This document shows positions 9,748-18,802 of a stretch of DNA of 64,000 nucleotides, piece after piece. The stretch comes from Massilia litorea (lineage in GTDB: Bacteria > Pseudomonadota > Gammaproteobacteria > Burkholderiales > Burkholderiaceae_D). The stretch spans positions 434,001 through 498,000 of the forward strand of contig NZ_CP062941.1 of assembly GCF_015101885.1 (NCBI RefSeq), written 5' to 3'. Under the pieces are notes generated by a model, which was not told the origin of the DNA, ran no database searches, and was given only the letters and a program-made list of their open reading frames with translations. Position 1 is the first letter of the stretch. Each line of letters begins with the position of its first letter. The position numbers and the translations under genes were made by a program.

Positions 9748-10260
9748 ATGCTGGAACTGAGTAGTCCACGGTGGAGTGAGCTGAGCGATGCGTACGGCAG
9801 CGCTGCGAAGATTCCTGAGCTTCTTCGGCAGCTATCGGCTTTACCCAGTGATGATGGCAGATCCGAACCGTGGTTCAGCCTATGGAGTGCCCTTGCTCAC
9901 CAAGGCGACGTGTACTCGGCTTCGTTCGCAGCGGTTCCACACGTTATCGCGGCAATCGCTAGCTCACCAGAACGCGTGACCGATGTGTATTTTCACTTCC
10001 CCGCATGGGTCGAAATCTGCCGGCACAAGAATGGCGTCGATGTTCCCGATGAGCTGGTAGCAGATTACTTCGACTCACTAAGCCGCATTCCTGCTTTGGT
10101 TGCAAGTGCCGAAGAAAAGCAGTGGAGCGCTGCTTTTACGGCCTGCGCTCTGTCTGCTACTGCCGCCGCAAAGGGTCAACACGAGCTTGCAGAGGCGCTG
10201 CTAGAGCTGACCTCATCGGACACCGTTGGCGAGTTCTTGGAGTGGTCCTACGACCGCTAA
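9748..10260 (+). CDS. Small protein of unknown function, first gene of the low-GC island
   Basis: 170 residues beginning MLELSSPRWSELSDAYGSAA, with AAAGGGGG just upstream of the ATG. It looks wholly alpha-helical, soluble and acidic, with an N-terminal part containing EPWFSLWSALAHQGDVY. I recognise this as a conserved hypothetical type with no assigned function; a HEAT-like or immunity-protein fold is only a guess. Base composition and codon use are visibly more AT-rich than the flanking peptidase and TonB receptor genes, which suggests acquisition. The stop codon lies inside the left arm of the repeat that follows. Confidence 0.65.
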   Translation: MLELSSPRWSELSDAYGSAAKIPELLRQLSALPSDDGRSEPWFSLWSALAHQGDVYSASFAAVPHVIAAIASSPERVTDVYFHFPAWVEICRHKNGVDVPDELVADYFDSLSRIPALVASAEEKQWSAAFTACALSATAAAKGQHELAEALLELTSSDTVGEFLEWSYDR

Positions 10261-10310
10261 GGGTCGTAAGCGGACGCTACAATAGGTCCGCAATCGGCCA
10301 GAAGCGGGCA
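10252..10310. repeat. Imperfect palindrome after gene 1 of the island (repeat copy 2)
   Basis: The left arm spans the stop codon and contains GGGTCGTAAGCGGAC; the right arm is GTCCGCAATCGGCC followed by AGAAGCGGGC. The pair folds into a ~24-bp imperfect stem around loop GCTACAATAG. The inner six pairs (GCGGAC/GTCCGC) are perfect. Confidence 0.6.
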
Positions 10311-10341
10311 TTTGCGTCAACCTATCGACAAGGTAAAGACC

Positions 10342-10890
10342 ATGCGTTCTCCGTCAAGACTCGTTCCACCTCGCAGCGAGAATGGCTTCTCATGGGTATG
10401 GCTGCTGGGAGCTTTGTTGGTTGGATTCGGGTATTTTGTGCATTCCTTCTCGAACGTGGTCCGGTGCATTACAGCGTTTCTGATTCTTGTGTTTTGCGCT
10501 TACGTGACTGTTATCAACAAACGGGAAAAGCGCAGATTTGAAGCGATTTCCAGCATCCGTGACGAGGAATCAATATGTACCTTTGCACGGAGTTTCTCGA
10601 CCAGGCATGTGGATACTTGGGTCATTCGTGCAGCACATCAGGAGATCCAGCGACTGATGAAGTCATACGTACCGGCCTTCCCCGTGCGAGCGTCGGACGT
10701 TCTCTTGGACGACTTGCACATAGATTCCGACGACATCGAGGAATTGTTGGTGGACATTGCCGCGCGGACTGGGCACTCGCTTGATGAGACCGAAAGCAAC
10801 CCTTTTTACGGGAAGGTCGATACGGTTCGGGATCTGGTGCTATTCATCAATGCACAGCCACAATTGGCCACTGTTCGGCCGTCCGCTTAG
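10342..10890 (+). CDS. Membrane-anchored protein with acyl-carrier-like (DUF1493-type) domain
   Basis: 182 residues starting at the ATG at 10342 (AAGGTAAAG upstream); a TTG at 10312 is less likely. Two hydrophobic segments (roughly residues 18-37 and 42-58) form a hairpin anchor near the N-terminus. After a basic linker, the C-terminal ~70 residues contain LHIDSDDIEELLVDIAART, matching the pattern of acyl-carrier-like DUF1493 proteins, where an Asp-Ser pair sits where phosphopantetheine attaches in true carriers. Whether the Ser is modified is unknown. Low GC, flanked by repeats on both sides. Function not known. Confidence 0.6.
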   Translation: MRSPSRLVPPRSENGFSWVWLLGALLVGFGYFVHSFSNVVRCITAFLILVFCAYVTVINKREKRRFEAISSIRDEESICTFARSFSTRHVDTWVIRAAHQEIQRLMKSYVPAFPVRASDVLLDDLHIDSDDIEELLVDIAARTGHSLDETESNPFYGKVDTVRDLVLFINAQPQLATVRPSA

Positions 10891-10942
10891 GGTCGGTTGC
10901 GAACGTACACTAGAGGTCTGCAACCGGCCAAGAGCGGACGCA
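10879..10942. repeat. Long hairpin overlapping the stop codon (repeat copy 3)
   Basis: CGTCCGCTTAGGGTCGGTTGC pairs with GCAACCGGCCAAGAGCGGACG over 21 positions with only a few mismatches, around a loop of about 19 bases. The stop codon TAG of the preceding gene sits inside the left arm. It is the best-formed member of the repeat family, sharing GGTCG, GCAACCGGCC/GCAATCGGCC and GAGCGGACG/GAAGCGGGC with copy 2. Confidence 0.65.
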
Positions 10943-10959
10943 GAAGAACAAGGAGACCA

Positions 10960-11247
10960 ATGATTTATCTCGACTGTTCGGGAGTGCATTTTGGTTCGCA
11001 GCTCGACGAGAAGCATCTGTTTGAGTGGGCGATGGAGATTTCGGGTGTCCTTCGGTGGGAACAAGATACGTTGGTGGTCAGAACGAACCTATCGCAAGCA
11101 TCTCTTAGAGACCTGTTAGCTTTGTTCAGTCGCTATCAAATACCAATGGCCCAGCTGTCCCAATTCCGAACGTCCAAGAACGAAGATTGGTTTGCCGCAC
11201 CAAAGACGTATTGGTACAACCGCGTTTTCGGTAAGCCTGCCCGCTGA
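10960..11247 (+). CDS. Small protein of unknown function in the low-GC island
   Basis: 95 residues starting MIYLDCSGVHFGSQLDEKHL; an AAGGAG box six bases before the ATG at 10960 fixes the start and excludes the longer open frame running through the repeat. The sequence suggests a small mixed alpha/beta protein: an N-terminal strand, a helix, then VLRWEQDTLVVRT and a helix SLRDLLALFSRYQ. I do not recognise the family. It could be an immunity-type or stress protein from its size and setting, but nothing in the sequence proves that. GC is low compared with the chromosome around it. Confidence 0.6.
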   Translation: MIYLDCSGVHFGSQLDEKHLFEWAMEISGVLRWEQDTLVVRTNLSQASLRDLLALFSRYQIPMAQLSQFRTSKNEDWFAAPKTYWYNRVFGKPAR

Positions 11248-11261
11248 CAGCAGGGCTGCCC

Positions 11262-11318
11262 GAGGTCCGCTTCGGGTCGCAAGCAGACGCTACCAAACCA
11301 GAAATCGGACGAGCACGG
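11262..11318. repeat. Degenerate repeat after gene 3 of the island (repeat copy 4)
   Basis: Contains GTCCGCTTCGGGTCGCAAGC followed by AGACGCTAC, closely matching the left arm of copy 2 (GGGTCGTAAGCGGACGCTAC). The right arm is poorly conserved (AGAAATCGGACGAGC), so the palindrome is weaker than in copies 2 and 3. Confidence 0.5.
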
Positions 11319-11392
11319 TTCACCAAGTCCACCCGCCAGACCAGCCTCCTGTCACCTTTTGTATGTAAAACGTCATCACCGAGGAGCGGCCC

Positions 11393-11734
11393 ATGACAAA
11401 GTTTCTTGTTTCCTTCCCCGCGAGCGCAATGGATGTTCCTGCCGAGGACATGCCTGCTGTTGCTGAAGCGTCGCACGCGATTATCCGAGAGGCAAAGGCC
11501 GCCGGGGTCTACGTGTTTGGCGGTGGAATCAATATCGAGGTCGCACCCGTCATGGTTGCAGCGGACGGCAGCTGCACAAGCGACACATATCGCCAGACCA
11601 GAGAGTTCGATGGGGGCTTTTGCGTACTCGAACTGCCGTCCAGACCGGATGCTGTTCGGTGGGCGGCCAAGCTCGCTGCGGCCTGCCGCTGTGCACAGGA
11701 GCTGCGCGAGTTCTACTACGATCCTGAAAGCTGA
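11393..11734 (+). CDS. YCII-related (DGPF domain) protein
   Basis: 113 residues, MTKFLVSFPASAMDVPAEDM, with GAGGAGCGG upstream of the ATG. It has the YCII-type ferredoxin-like layout: an N-terminal strand, a helix including EASHAIIREAKAAGVYVFGGG, then strands ending GGFCVLELPSRPDAVRWAAK. These small proteins often accompany ECF sigma factors or stand alone; none is present here. Base composition is intermediate between the island and the chromosome, so it may be the last island gene or the first resident one. It ends five bases before the ynfA start. Confidence 0.75.
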   Translation: MTKFLVSFPASAMDVPAEDMPAVAEASHAIIREAKAAGVYVFGGGINIEVAPVMVAADGSCTSDTYRQTREFDGGFCVLELPSRPDAVRWAAKLAAACRCAQELREFYYDPES

Positions 11735-11739
11735 TGTAG

Positions 11740-12069
11740 ATGCCGGACCTGATCCGTTTCACCGCCCTCTTCGCCCTCACCGCCCTCGCCGAAATTGTCG
11801 GCTGCTATCTGCCCTGGCTGGTACTCAAGCAAGGTAAATCCGTTTGGCTGCTGCTGCCGGCCGCCGCATCGCTGACCCTGTTCGCCTGGCTGCTGACCCT
11901 GCATCCGACTGCCGCCGGCCGCACCTATGCGGCCTACGGCGGCATGTATATCGCGGTGGCCCTGCTGTGGCTGCGCTTCGTGGACGGCATCCCGCTGAGC
12001 CGCTGGGACCTGGCCGGGGCCGGCCTGGCGCTGGCCGGGATGGCCGTGATCGCCCTGCAGCCTCGTTAG
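11740..12069 (+). CDS. ynfA: YnfA family (UPF0060) small membrane protein
   Basis: 109 residues with four hydrophobic helices spanning nearly the whole chain, the standard size and topology of the YnfA/UPF0060 family, which is related to small multidrug resistance transporters. Recognisable elements: [20 protein letters not shown] near the N-terminus, [20 protein letters not shown] in the middle and [16 protein letters not shown] at the C-terminus. It acts in the inner membrane; substrate is unproven. It follows the YCII gene closely and converges on the next gene with one intervening base. Confidence 0.93.
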   Translation: MPDLIRFTALFALTALAEIVGCYLPWLVLKQGKSVWLLLPAAASLTLFAWLLTLHPTAAGRTYAAYGGMYIAVALLWLRFVDGIPLSRWDLAGAGLALAGMAVIALQPR

Positions 12070-12070
12070 A

Positions 12071-12265
12071 TCAGTCGCCCGGGCCTTCGCCCGGCATCGT
12101 ATCGGCCATCAGGCGCAATTCTTCGGGCGTCAGGTCTTCCGGTTTCTTGCCCGCGAGGGCATCGAAGTCCTCCGCCCCGGATGCTTTGTCCTCTTGCGGC
12201 TGCACTTGCGGCTGTCCTGTGGCATGGCCGCCCTGCTCTGCTGCGGCTCCCGGTTGCTTGTTCAT
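12071..12265 (-). CDS. Small hydrophilic protein of unknown function
   Basis: 64 residues from the ATG at 12265, supported by GGAG seven bases upstream; an ATG four codons earlier overlaps that site. The chain is polar and probably disordered in its first half (many Gln, Gly and Ala), ending in a short acidic stretch, KKPEDLTPEELRLMADTMPG. It lies directly downstream of, and on the same strand as, the TonB receptor gene, so it is probably cotranscribed. No family recognised. Confidence 0.55.
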   Translation of the reverse strand: MNKQPGAAAEQGGHATGQPQVQPQEDKASGAEDFDALAGKKPEDLTPEELRLMADTMPGEGPGD

Positions 12266-12340
12266 GTCGTGCTCCATTCTGGTGGTTCAAAACCCCAGTC
12301 TGGCACAGGGGCGCCTTCGGTGGCGCCCCGCTCCGGCCCA

Positions 12341-14614
12341 TCAATGGCCTGGGCCGCCTCCGCCGCCTCCGCCGCCGGCCCCGTGCATGCCCGGCCCGCC
12401 GCCGCCACGCATCGGGCGCTGGCCGTTGCCGCCGAAACTGCCGAAGCGGTAGGACAGGCCGACGAAATACGTCCGGCCATTGAAGCGGCGGATGCTGTGT
12501 TCGCGCAGGCGGTCGGTCTCGGTGATCGATTCCATCTTCTGGGAATCGAACAGGTCGTTGACGTTGAGCACCAGGGAGAGCGCCGGGCTCAGGTTGTGGC
12601 GGTAATTGAAATCGGCCGTGCGGACCGGCTGGCGGTAACCCTCGCCGAGCAGGGTCTTGCCCTGGGCGTTGAGCATCAACTGGAAATGGTTGTTGCGGTC
12701 GTATTGATAGCCGAAACGGGCGCGTCCGCTCAAGGTGGTCGCGCTGCGCTTGTCGCCGCTGGCACTGCCCAGCACGCTTTGTTCGGCATAGCCGAGGTTG
12801 CCGCTGGCGTTGACGCTCAGCTTGTCCGTGAGCTTGCCGCCGAACGTAAATTCGAGGCCGCCCGAATTGCTGCTGCCGGCGTTTTCCTTGGTCGTCAGCA
12901 GGACATTGTCGGCCAGGAAGAAGCGGCGTTCGGAAATCAGGTCGGTATCGCGCCGCGCGTACAGGCGCAGGTTCGTATCCACTTTGCCGAGCTTGGTCTC
13001 GATGCCGAACTCGAGCGAATCGGAGTCGCTCGGCTGCAGCGCCGGATTGCCGGAGGAAACGTTGTACTCGTCGCGGTACACGACGAAGGGATTCAGGTCG
13101 CCCGCGCCCGGACGGCGAATGCGGTGCGCGTAGCTCAGGCGCAGCGTGGTGTCGTCGGACCAGCCATAGGTGACGAAGGCGCTCGGGATCGCGTCCAGGT
13201 AATGGTTGCCGGCACGGATATTCGTCGTCGCCTGGAACATGTCGACATCGGTGTACTCGGCGCGCAGGCCGCCGAGCACGCCCCAGTCCTTGTTGATGCG
13301 CCATTGATACGAGGCGTACAGGGCCGCGGTCGTCTCGTCGAGCTCGAAGCGGTTGCTGCGGCCGGTGTTGAGGCGTTCGGCTAGCGTCGCGGCGTCGATG
13401 TCGAGGTAGGCGTTGTCGAACACGCTGCTGGTGCGCGCCAGTTTATAGCCGAGTTTGACGATGCCGTGTTCGCCCGGCAGCTCGTAGTCGCCCGTGAAGT
13501 CGGCGATGCGGTTGCTGGTCTCGTTGTCCTGACGCGTGCGCGCGGCCTGGGCATTAACGGGACGCACCGTGTAGTCGCTGGCGTTGCGCAGGTCGCCCTC
13601 GGTCTTCGCGCCGGACAGGCGCAAGTCCATTTTAAAGAGTTCGCCCTGGGAATCACCCTTGTGGTCGAGGCGGGTCGACAGGCTGTAGTTGCGGCTGCGG
13701 CCGTCGCGGCTTGCCTGGCGCAGGTAGTCGCTGTCGACCAGGCCGGCGGCATTGGTGCTGTGGAAGCGTTCGCTCGAAACGGTATCGCTGTCGGTACCGG
13801 AGGCCATGACGGTCGCCGCGACGACATCCTTCTCGCCCAGGTTGTAGCTCAGCGACGCATTCATGCCGACGGTGTCGTTGGCGGTATCGCTGTTCGAGGC
13901 CTGGGTGCTGCGCGCCACGGCGCCGGTGGCCGGATCGATGCGTTCGCGCACCGTGTCGCCGGTCGACTCGCGCTTGTCGCGGCGGCCATACACCCCGCCC
14001 TGGACGCTCATGCGTCCGGTCGTATAGCTGCCGAAACTGCTGAGGTTGGCACGGCCCTCGGTGCCGAGGTTCGCGTTCACCGAGGCGAAACCGCCGGGCG
14101 TCCGTTCGCGCCGCATCACCAGGTTCAGGATCGGTCCGCCGCCGCCCTCATTACCGAACTGGGCGCCGGGATTATTGATGACCTCGACCGATTCCAGGTC
14201 GGCCGCCGGCAAGGCATTGATCGCCGCGGCCCGGTTATCGCCCTGCATCATGGCCGAGGGCTTGCCGTCGACATAGATCTGCACATTGCTCTTTCCGCGC
14301 AACGTCACGTTGCCGTCCGGGTCGACCGCCACCGAGGGCACCTTGTTCAGGGTATCGGCCACGGTATCGTTCGAGCTGGCCGGATCGGCCTTCACATCGT
14401 AGACCTGGCGGTCGATGCGGTTCGCGTTGCGCTTGGTGGTCACCGAGACCGTCGCCGCTGCCTCGGGCGCGGACTGGGCCTGCTCGGGCGTGGAAGCGGA
14501 CACAGGCGCAGGCGCCTGCTGCGCCACTGCCGACACGCAGGCGAGCAGCGCGCCGAGCGCGATGGCGGATTTGGCCGGCAGGCGGGGAAGGTCGGAACGG
14601 TGTGTGGCAGGCAT
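12341..14614 (-). CDS. TonB-dependent receptor / outer-membrane beta-barrel protein
   Basis: 757 residues with a signal peptide (AKSAIALGALLACVSAVAQQ). The plug domain follows an Ala/Pro-rich segment: VSVTTKRNANRIDRQVYDV, VADTLNKVPSVAVDPDGNV, then RGKSNVQIYVDGKPSAM. The barrel has alternating aromatic strands, with GLRAEYTDVDM and LRLSYAHRIRRPGAGDLNPF typical of the CirA/outer membrane beta-barrel 3 group. The penultimate strand-like motif is VGLSYRFGSF. It ends with an unusual ~25-residue Gly/His/Met tail after the last strand. It should import a siderophore, oligosaccharide or similar ligand using TonB energy; no ligand gene is adjacent. Confidence 0.92.
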   Translation of the reverse strand: MPATHRSDLPRLPAKSAIALGALLACVSAVAQQAPAPVSASTPEQAQSAPEAAATVSVTTKRNANRIDRQVYDVKADPASSNDTVADTLNKVPSVAVDPDGNVTLRGKSNVQIYVDGKPSAMMQGDNRAAAINALPAADLESVEVINNPGAQFGNEGGGGPILNLVMRRERTPGGFASVNANLGTEGRANLSSFGSYTTGRMSVQGGVYGRRDKRESTGDTVRERIDPATGAVARSTQASNSDTANDTVGMNASLSYNLGEKDVVAATVMASGTDSDTVSSERFHSTNAAGLVDSDYLRQASRDGRSRNYSLSTRLDHKGDSQGELFKMDLRLSGAKTEGDLRNASDYTVRPVNAQAARTRQDNETSNRIADFTGDYELPGEHGIVKLGYKLARTSSVFDNAYLDIDAATLAERLNTGRSNRFELDETTAALYASYQWRINKDWGVLGGLRAEYTDVDMFQATTNIRAGNHYLDAIPSAFVTYGWSDDTTLRLSYAHRIRRPGAGDLNPFVVYRDEYNVSSGNPALQPSDSDSLEFGIETKLGKVDTNLRLYARRDTDLISERRFFLADNVLLTTKENAGSSNSGGLEFTFGGKLTDKLSVNASGNLGYAEQSVLGSASGDKRSATTLSGRARFGYQYDRNNHFQLMLNAQGKTLLGEGYRQPVRTADFNYRHNLSPALSLVLNVNDLFDSQKMESITETDRLREHSIRRFNGRTYFVGLSYRFGSFGGNGQRPMRGGGGPGMHGAGGGGGGGGPGH

Positions 14615-14772
14615 GGAGGCGGCGTCGCATTGCAGAGTTTGGTTGACTGCAATTGTCGCATGCAGGCATAAGCGAAATTCTTTCCGGCGTGAAGGATTTG
14701 GTAACGGCTTGTTTCAGGCCGCAGGGTAGAATCAATGGAGCCCTGTTTCGTCAACGACTACAAAGGAATGCA

Positions 14773-16548
14773 ATGCCGACTCCCCGTCCCCTGGCCAAGA
14801 CCGTCCTCTACACGCTGCTGGCCGCGGCGCTGACCATGCCCGCCCTCGCCGCCGAACCGGCCTGGGTCACGAAAAGCAACGACAACGCCAGGGTGCTGCT
14901 GAACGTGATGGCGAAGTATTCGCCCGAAGGCGCCAGCAACCTGGGCGTGGACGGCTATGACGAGCAGATCACGGACATGTCGCGCGACCAGTTCGAGGCC
15001 ACCAACCGGGATTTGCGCGCGGCGATCGCCGAACTGCAGAAGCGCATGCGCAGCGAGACCGACTCGAAGGTGAAGCAGGACCTGCAGATCCTGATCGACA
15101 AGGCCCAGGACAACATCAAGACCAATGCGCTGCAGCGCAAATACTTCATGCCCTTCGACGATCTCACCGGCATGATCTTCGGCGTCGTGCGCGCCACGCT
15201 CGACCCGCGCATCCCGCAGGCGCGCCAGCAGTCGCTGCTGGTGCGGCTGGATAAATACGCGGGCCTGGCCAAGGGCTATCGGCCGGTGACGGAACTGGCG
15301 CACGAGCGCCTGCAGGAACGCCTGAAGGCGAACAAGAATCTGCTCGGTCCGTATAAAGGCGAAATCGAACAGGCCTTGAACGACGGCCCGACCCTGTTGA
15401 AGGGGATGCGCGAGCTGCTCGCGAAAAGCGAGCTGAAAGGCTGGGAGAGCCGCTTCGACACCCTGGAAAAACAGCTGACCGCCTACAACGCGCGCCTGAA
15501 AACGGAGATGCTGCCGCGCGCGCGGGCTGACCACCGCCTGCCGCCGGAAGTGTATGCCGACAACCTGAAGAACTTCGGCGTCGACATCGGGCCGCAGGAA
15601 ATGATCTCGAAGGCCCTGACCTCGTTCGCGGAAATCCGCAACCAGATGCAGATCACGGCGAACCTGATCGCGAAGGAACGCGGCTTCAAGGATGCCGATT
15701 ACCGCGTCGTGATGAATGAGCTGAAAAAGCAGCAGATCCCGCTCGATGCGGTGATGCCGCTCTACGCCGAGCGCCTGGCCGCGATCGAGTCGGCGGTGCG
15801 CGAGCAGCACATCGTCACGCTCCCGGCGCGCAAGGCCGTGATCCGCCTGGCCTCGATGGCGGAGAACGCGGCGCAACCGGCCCCGCACATGAGCCCTCCG
15901 CGCCTGATCGGCAACACCGGAGAGTATGGCGAATTCGTGCTCACCACCGGCATGCCGCCGGACGCCAGCGGCAAGCGCCTGGTGTTCGACGATTTCACCC
16001 ACCAGTCGGGCACCTGGTCGATCACCGCGCACGAGGCGCGTCCCGGCCACGAACTGCAGTTCGCGAAGATGATCGAGACCGGCGTGTCGACCGCACGCGC
16101 CGTCTTCGCCTTCAACAGCGTCAACGTCGAAGGCTGGGCACTGTATGCGGAAGCGGAAATGCAGCCCTACGAGCCGCTCGACGGCCAGCTGTTCGCGCTG
16201 CAGGCGCGCGCCATGCGTGCGGCCCGCGCCTTCCTCGACCCGATGGTCAACCTGGGCGAGATCACCCCGGACGGCGTCAAAACCTTCCTGATGCGCGACG
16301 TCGGCCTGTCCGAGGGCATGGCGACCCAGGAAATGCAGCGCTACACCTTCCGCGCACCGGGCCAGGCGACCTCCTATTTCTACGGCTACCAGCGATTGAT
16401 GGAGACGCGCCAGGCGGCCGAGGTGGCGCTGCGCGGCAAGTTCGACCGCCAGAAGTTCAACGACTTCGTGCTGGCCCAGGGGCTGGTGCCGCCGAAGCTG
16501 CTGCGCAAGGCGGTGATGGAGGAGTTCGTGCCGGCGCAGGGGAAATAA
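14773..16548 (+). CDS. Secreted DUF885 family protein (putative metallopeptidase)
   Basis: 591 residues from the ATG at 14773 (AAAGGA upstream), with a signal peptide (TVLYTLLAAALTMPALAAEP). The body is long and helical, as in DUF885 proteins. The motif HEARPGHELQF is the family's HExxxGH zinc-type signature, and an acidic partner occurs in NVEGWALYAEAEM. DUF885 members are thought to be carboxypeptidase-like enzymes related to the M32/M2 clan; activity is inference from the motif. It is divergent from the TonB receptor gene, sharing an intergenic region of about 160 bases. Confidence 0.88.
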   Translation: MPTPRPLAKTVLYTLLAAALTMPALAAEPAWVTKSNDNARVLLNVMAKYSPEGASNLGVDGYDEQITDMSRDQFEATNRDLRAAIAELQKRMRSETDSKVKQDLQILIDKAQDNIKTNALQRKYFMPFDDLTGMIFGVVRATLDPRIPQARQQSLLVRLDKYAGLAKGYRPVTELAHERLQERLKANKNLLGPYKGEIEQALNDGPTLLKGMRELLAKSELKGWESRFDTLEKQLTAYNARLKTEMLPRARADHRLPPEVYADNLKNFGVDIGPQEMISKALTSFAEIRNQMQITANLIAKERGFKDADYRVVMNELKKQQIPLDAVMPLYAERLAAIESAVREQHIVTLPARKAVIRLASMAENAAQPAPHMSPPRLIGNTGEYGEFVLTTGMPPDASGKRLVFDDFTHQSGTWSITAHEARPGHELQFAKMIETGVSTARAVFAFNSVNVEGWALYAEAEMQPYEPLDGQLFALQARAMRAARAFLDPMVNLGEITPDGVKTFLMRDVGLSEGMATQEMQRYTFRAPGQATSYFYGYQRLMETRQAAEVALRGKFDRQKFNDFVLAQGLVPPKLLRKAVMEEFVPAQGK

Positions 16549-16600
16549 ACACGTCCGCTGGCGGATTTATTCGGTGGCGGTGGTGTAACGTACGGGGTGT

Positions 16601-17248
16601 TTAACTGCGCTTCGGCGCCGGACGCGCCACGCCGTTCGCGAGCGCCTCGCCGATGATCCCGCGCGTCGCCCGGTCCGCCTCCTTCTGCTGGGCTTCCATC
16701 TGCTCGCCCAGCACCTCCATTTTCTTGCCAAGCGCCTCCATCGGCTTGCCGGCCTCTTCCATCTGCTTGCCGAGGGCTTCCATTTTCGCCTGGTTGAAGG
16801 TGGCGGCGGCCAGCGCCATCCTGGTGCCGTAGGCGCCCATGGCTTCGCCGTGGCGGCCCATTTCCTTGCCCTGCTTTTCCATCTCGGCGCCGGTTTTTTC
16901 CATCGGCGCCCAGGCCTGGCGCACGCGTGCGAGCGTGGCGGCGTCCTGCACGATGTATTCCTTGCCGTCCTTGCGGAACCAGAAGAATTCGCCCTGCACG
17001 CTGCGCTTGATGCCCTCGATGTCGGCACCGTCGACCTTATCGCCGGTCATGTTCACGCGCGAGCCGGCACGCACCAGGGCGTAGGGCTCGCCGCCTTCGC
17101 TGCGGTGCATGGCGTGCATCGCCTTGAGCCCATCGGATGGCGGCGCGGCGTGCACGGCCAGCAGGGGCGCGGCGCAGGCAGCAGCGGCGGCGCTCAGCAG
17201 GAGGGCGTGCCTGATACGGGAGGAGGCGAAAGGAAAGCGTGCTTGCAT
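16601..17248 (-). CDS. Exported protein with Met-rich coiled-coil C-terminal half
   Basis: 215 residues starting at the ATG at 17248 (GGAG upstream). Signal peptide: RHALLLSAAAAACAAPLLAV. The N-terminal domain carries YALVRAGSRVNMTGDKVDGA, then FFWFRKDGKEYIVQDAATLA, resembling segments found beside M56/BlaR-type peptidases. From about residue 115 a repeated pattern with Met every seven residues appears (MEKQGKEMGRHGEAM; MEALGKQMEEAGKPMEALGK), predicting a coiled coil. Function unknown. It is monocistronic as far as can be seen, and lies between the convergent DUF885 gene and the formaldehyde dehydrogenase gene on the same strand. Confidence 0.7.
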   Translation of the reverse strand: MQARFPFASSRIRHALLLSAAAAACAAPLLAVHAAPPSDGLKAMHAMHRSEGGEPYALVRAGSRVNMTGDKVDGADIEGIKRSVQGEFFWFRKDGKEYIVQDAATLARVRQAWAPMEKTGAEMEKQGKEMGRHGEAMGAYGTRMALAAATFNQAKMEALGKQMEEAGKPMEALGKKMEVLGEQMEAQQKEADRATRGIIGEALANGVARPAPKRS

Positions 17249-17362
17249 GGTGGTCTCCACAAGTCGATTGACGATGGAGCCACTGTAGGAGAACCGAAAG
17301 CCGCCTGCCCGCTTCATGCGACGAACCGTCGCTTTCGCGGAACAGGCGACAAAATACCAGAC

Positions 17363-18469
<1,107 letters not shown>

Positions 18470-18802
18470 GTGTGGTTCCTGTTACCTGGGAATGGAGTGT
18501 TCGCCATCATACCAAGTGCCGGAAAACTGCGTGGTCTATGCAGGCTGCAAAAATGCTGCATTTGCACAATGCTGGGGGACAAAAATATATCACCAAATGT
18601 AACGATGCATACTGTTTTCAATTGTGCAGGTGTGCAACATTGCAACACAGCCGAGCACGGTTGATTTGTCATTTGCCTATACATACTTTTCCTGCCTACA
18701 CTGGCTCAGCCGTCACAAGCGGCAAACGACGTCTTATAAAAAACATGCACGCGAGCCAAGAATCGCGGCATTTCGATAGGCTTTCATACGGAGAAGTAAA
18801 AA
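18470..18802. other. 333-base intergenic region, divergent promoters expected
   Basis: Separates the leftward formaldehyde dehydrogenase gene from the rightward subtilase gene. It is AT-richer than the neighbours. An AGAAGTAAAA ribosome-binding-like stretch precedes the subtilase ATG. I see no convincing -35/-10 pair, regulator gene, RNA or repeat. Confidence 0.35.

Noticed and set aside
9654..11330. CRISPR array or canonical integron attC sites
   Set aside because: Repeats are separated by whole genes and differ in sequence, so not CRISPR. The consensus core sites RYYYAAC and GTTRRRY and an integrase gene are missing, so canonical attC is not claimed.
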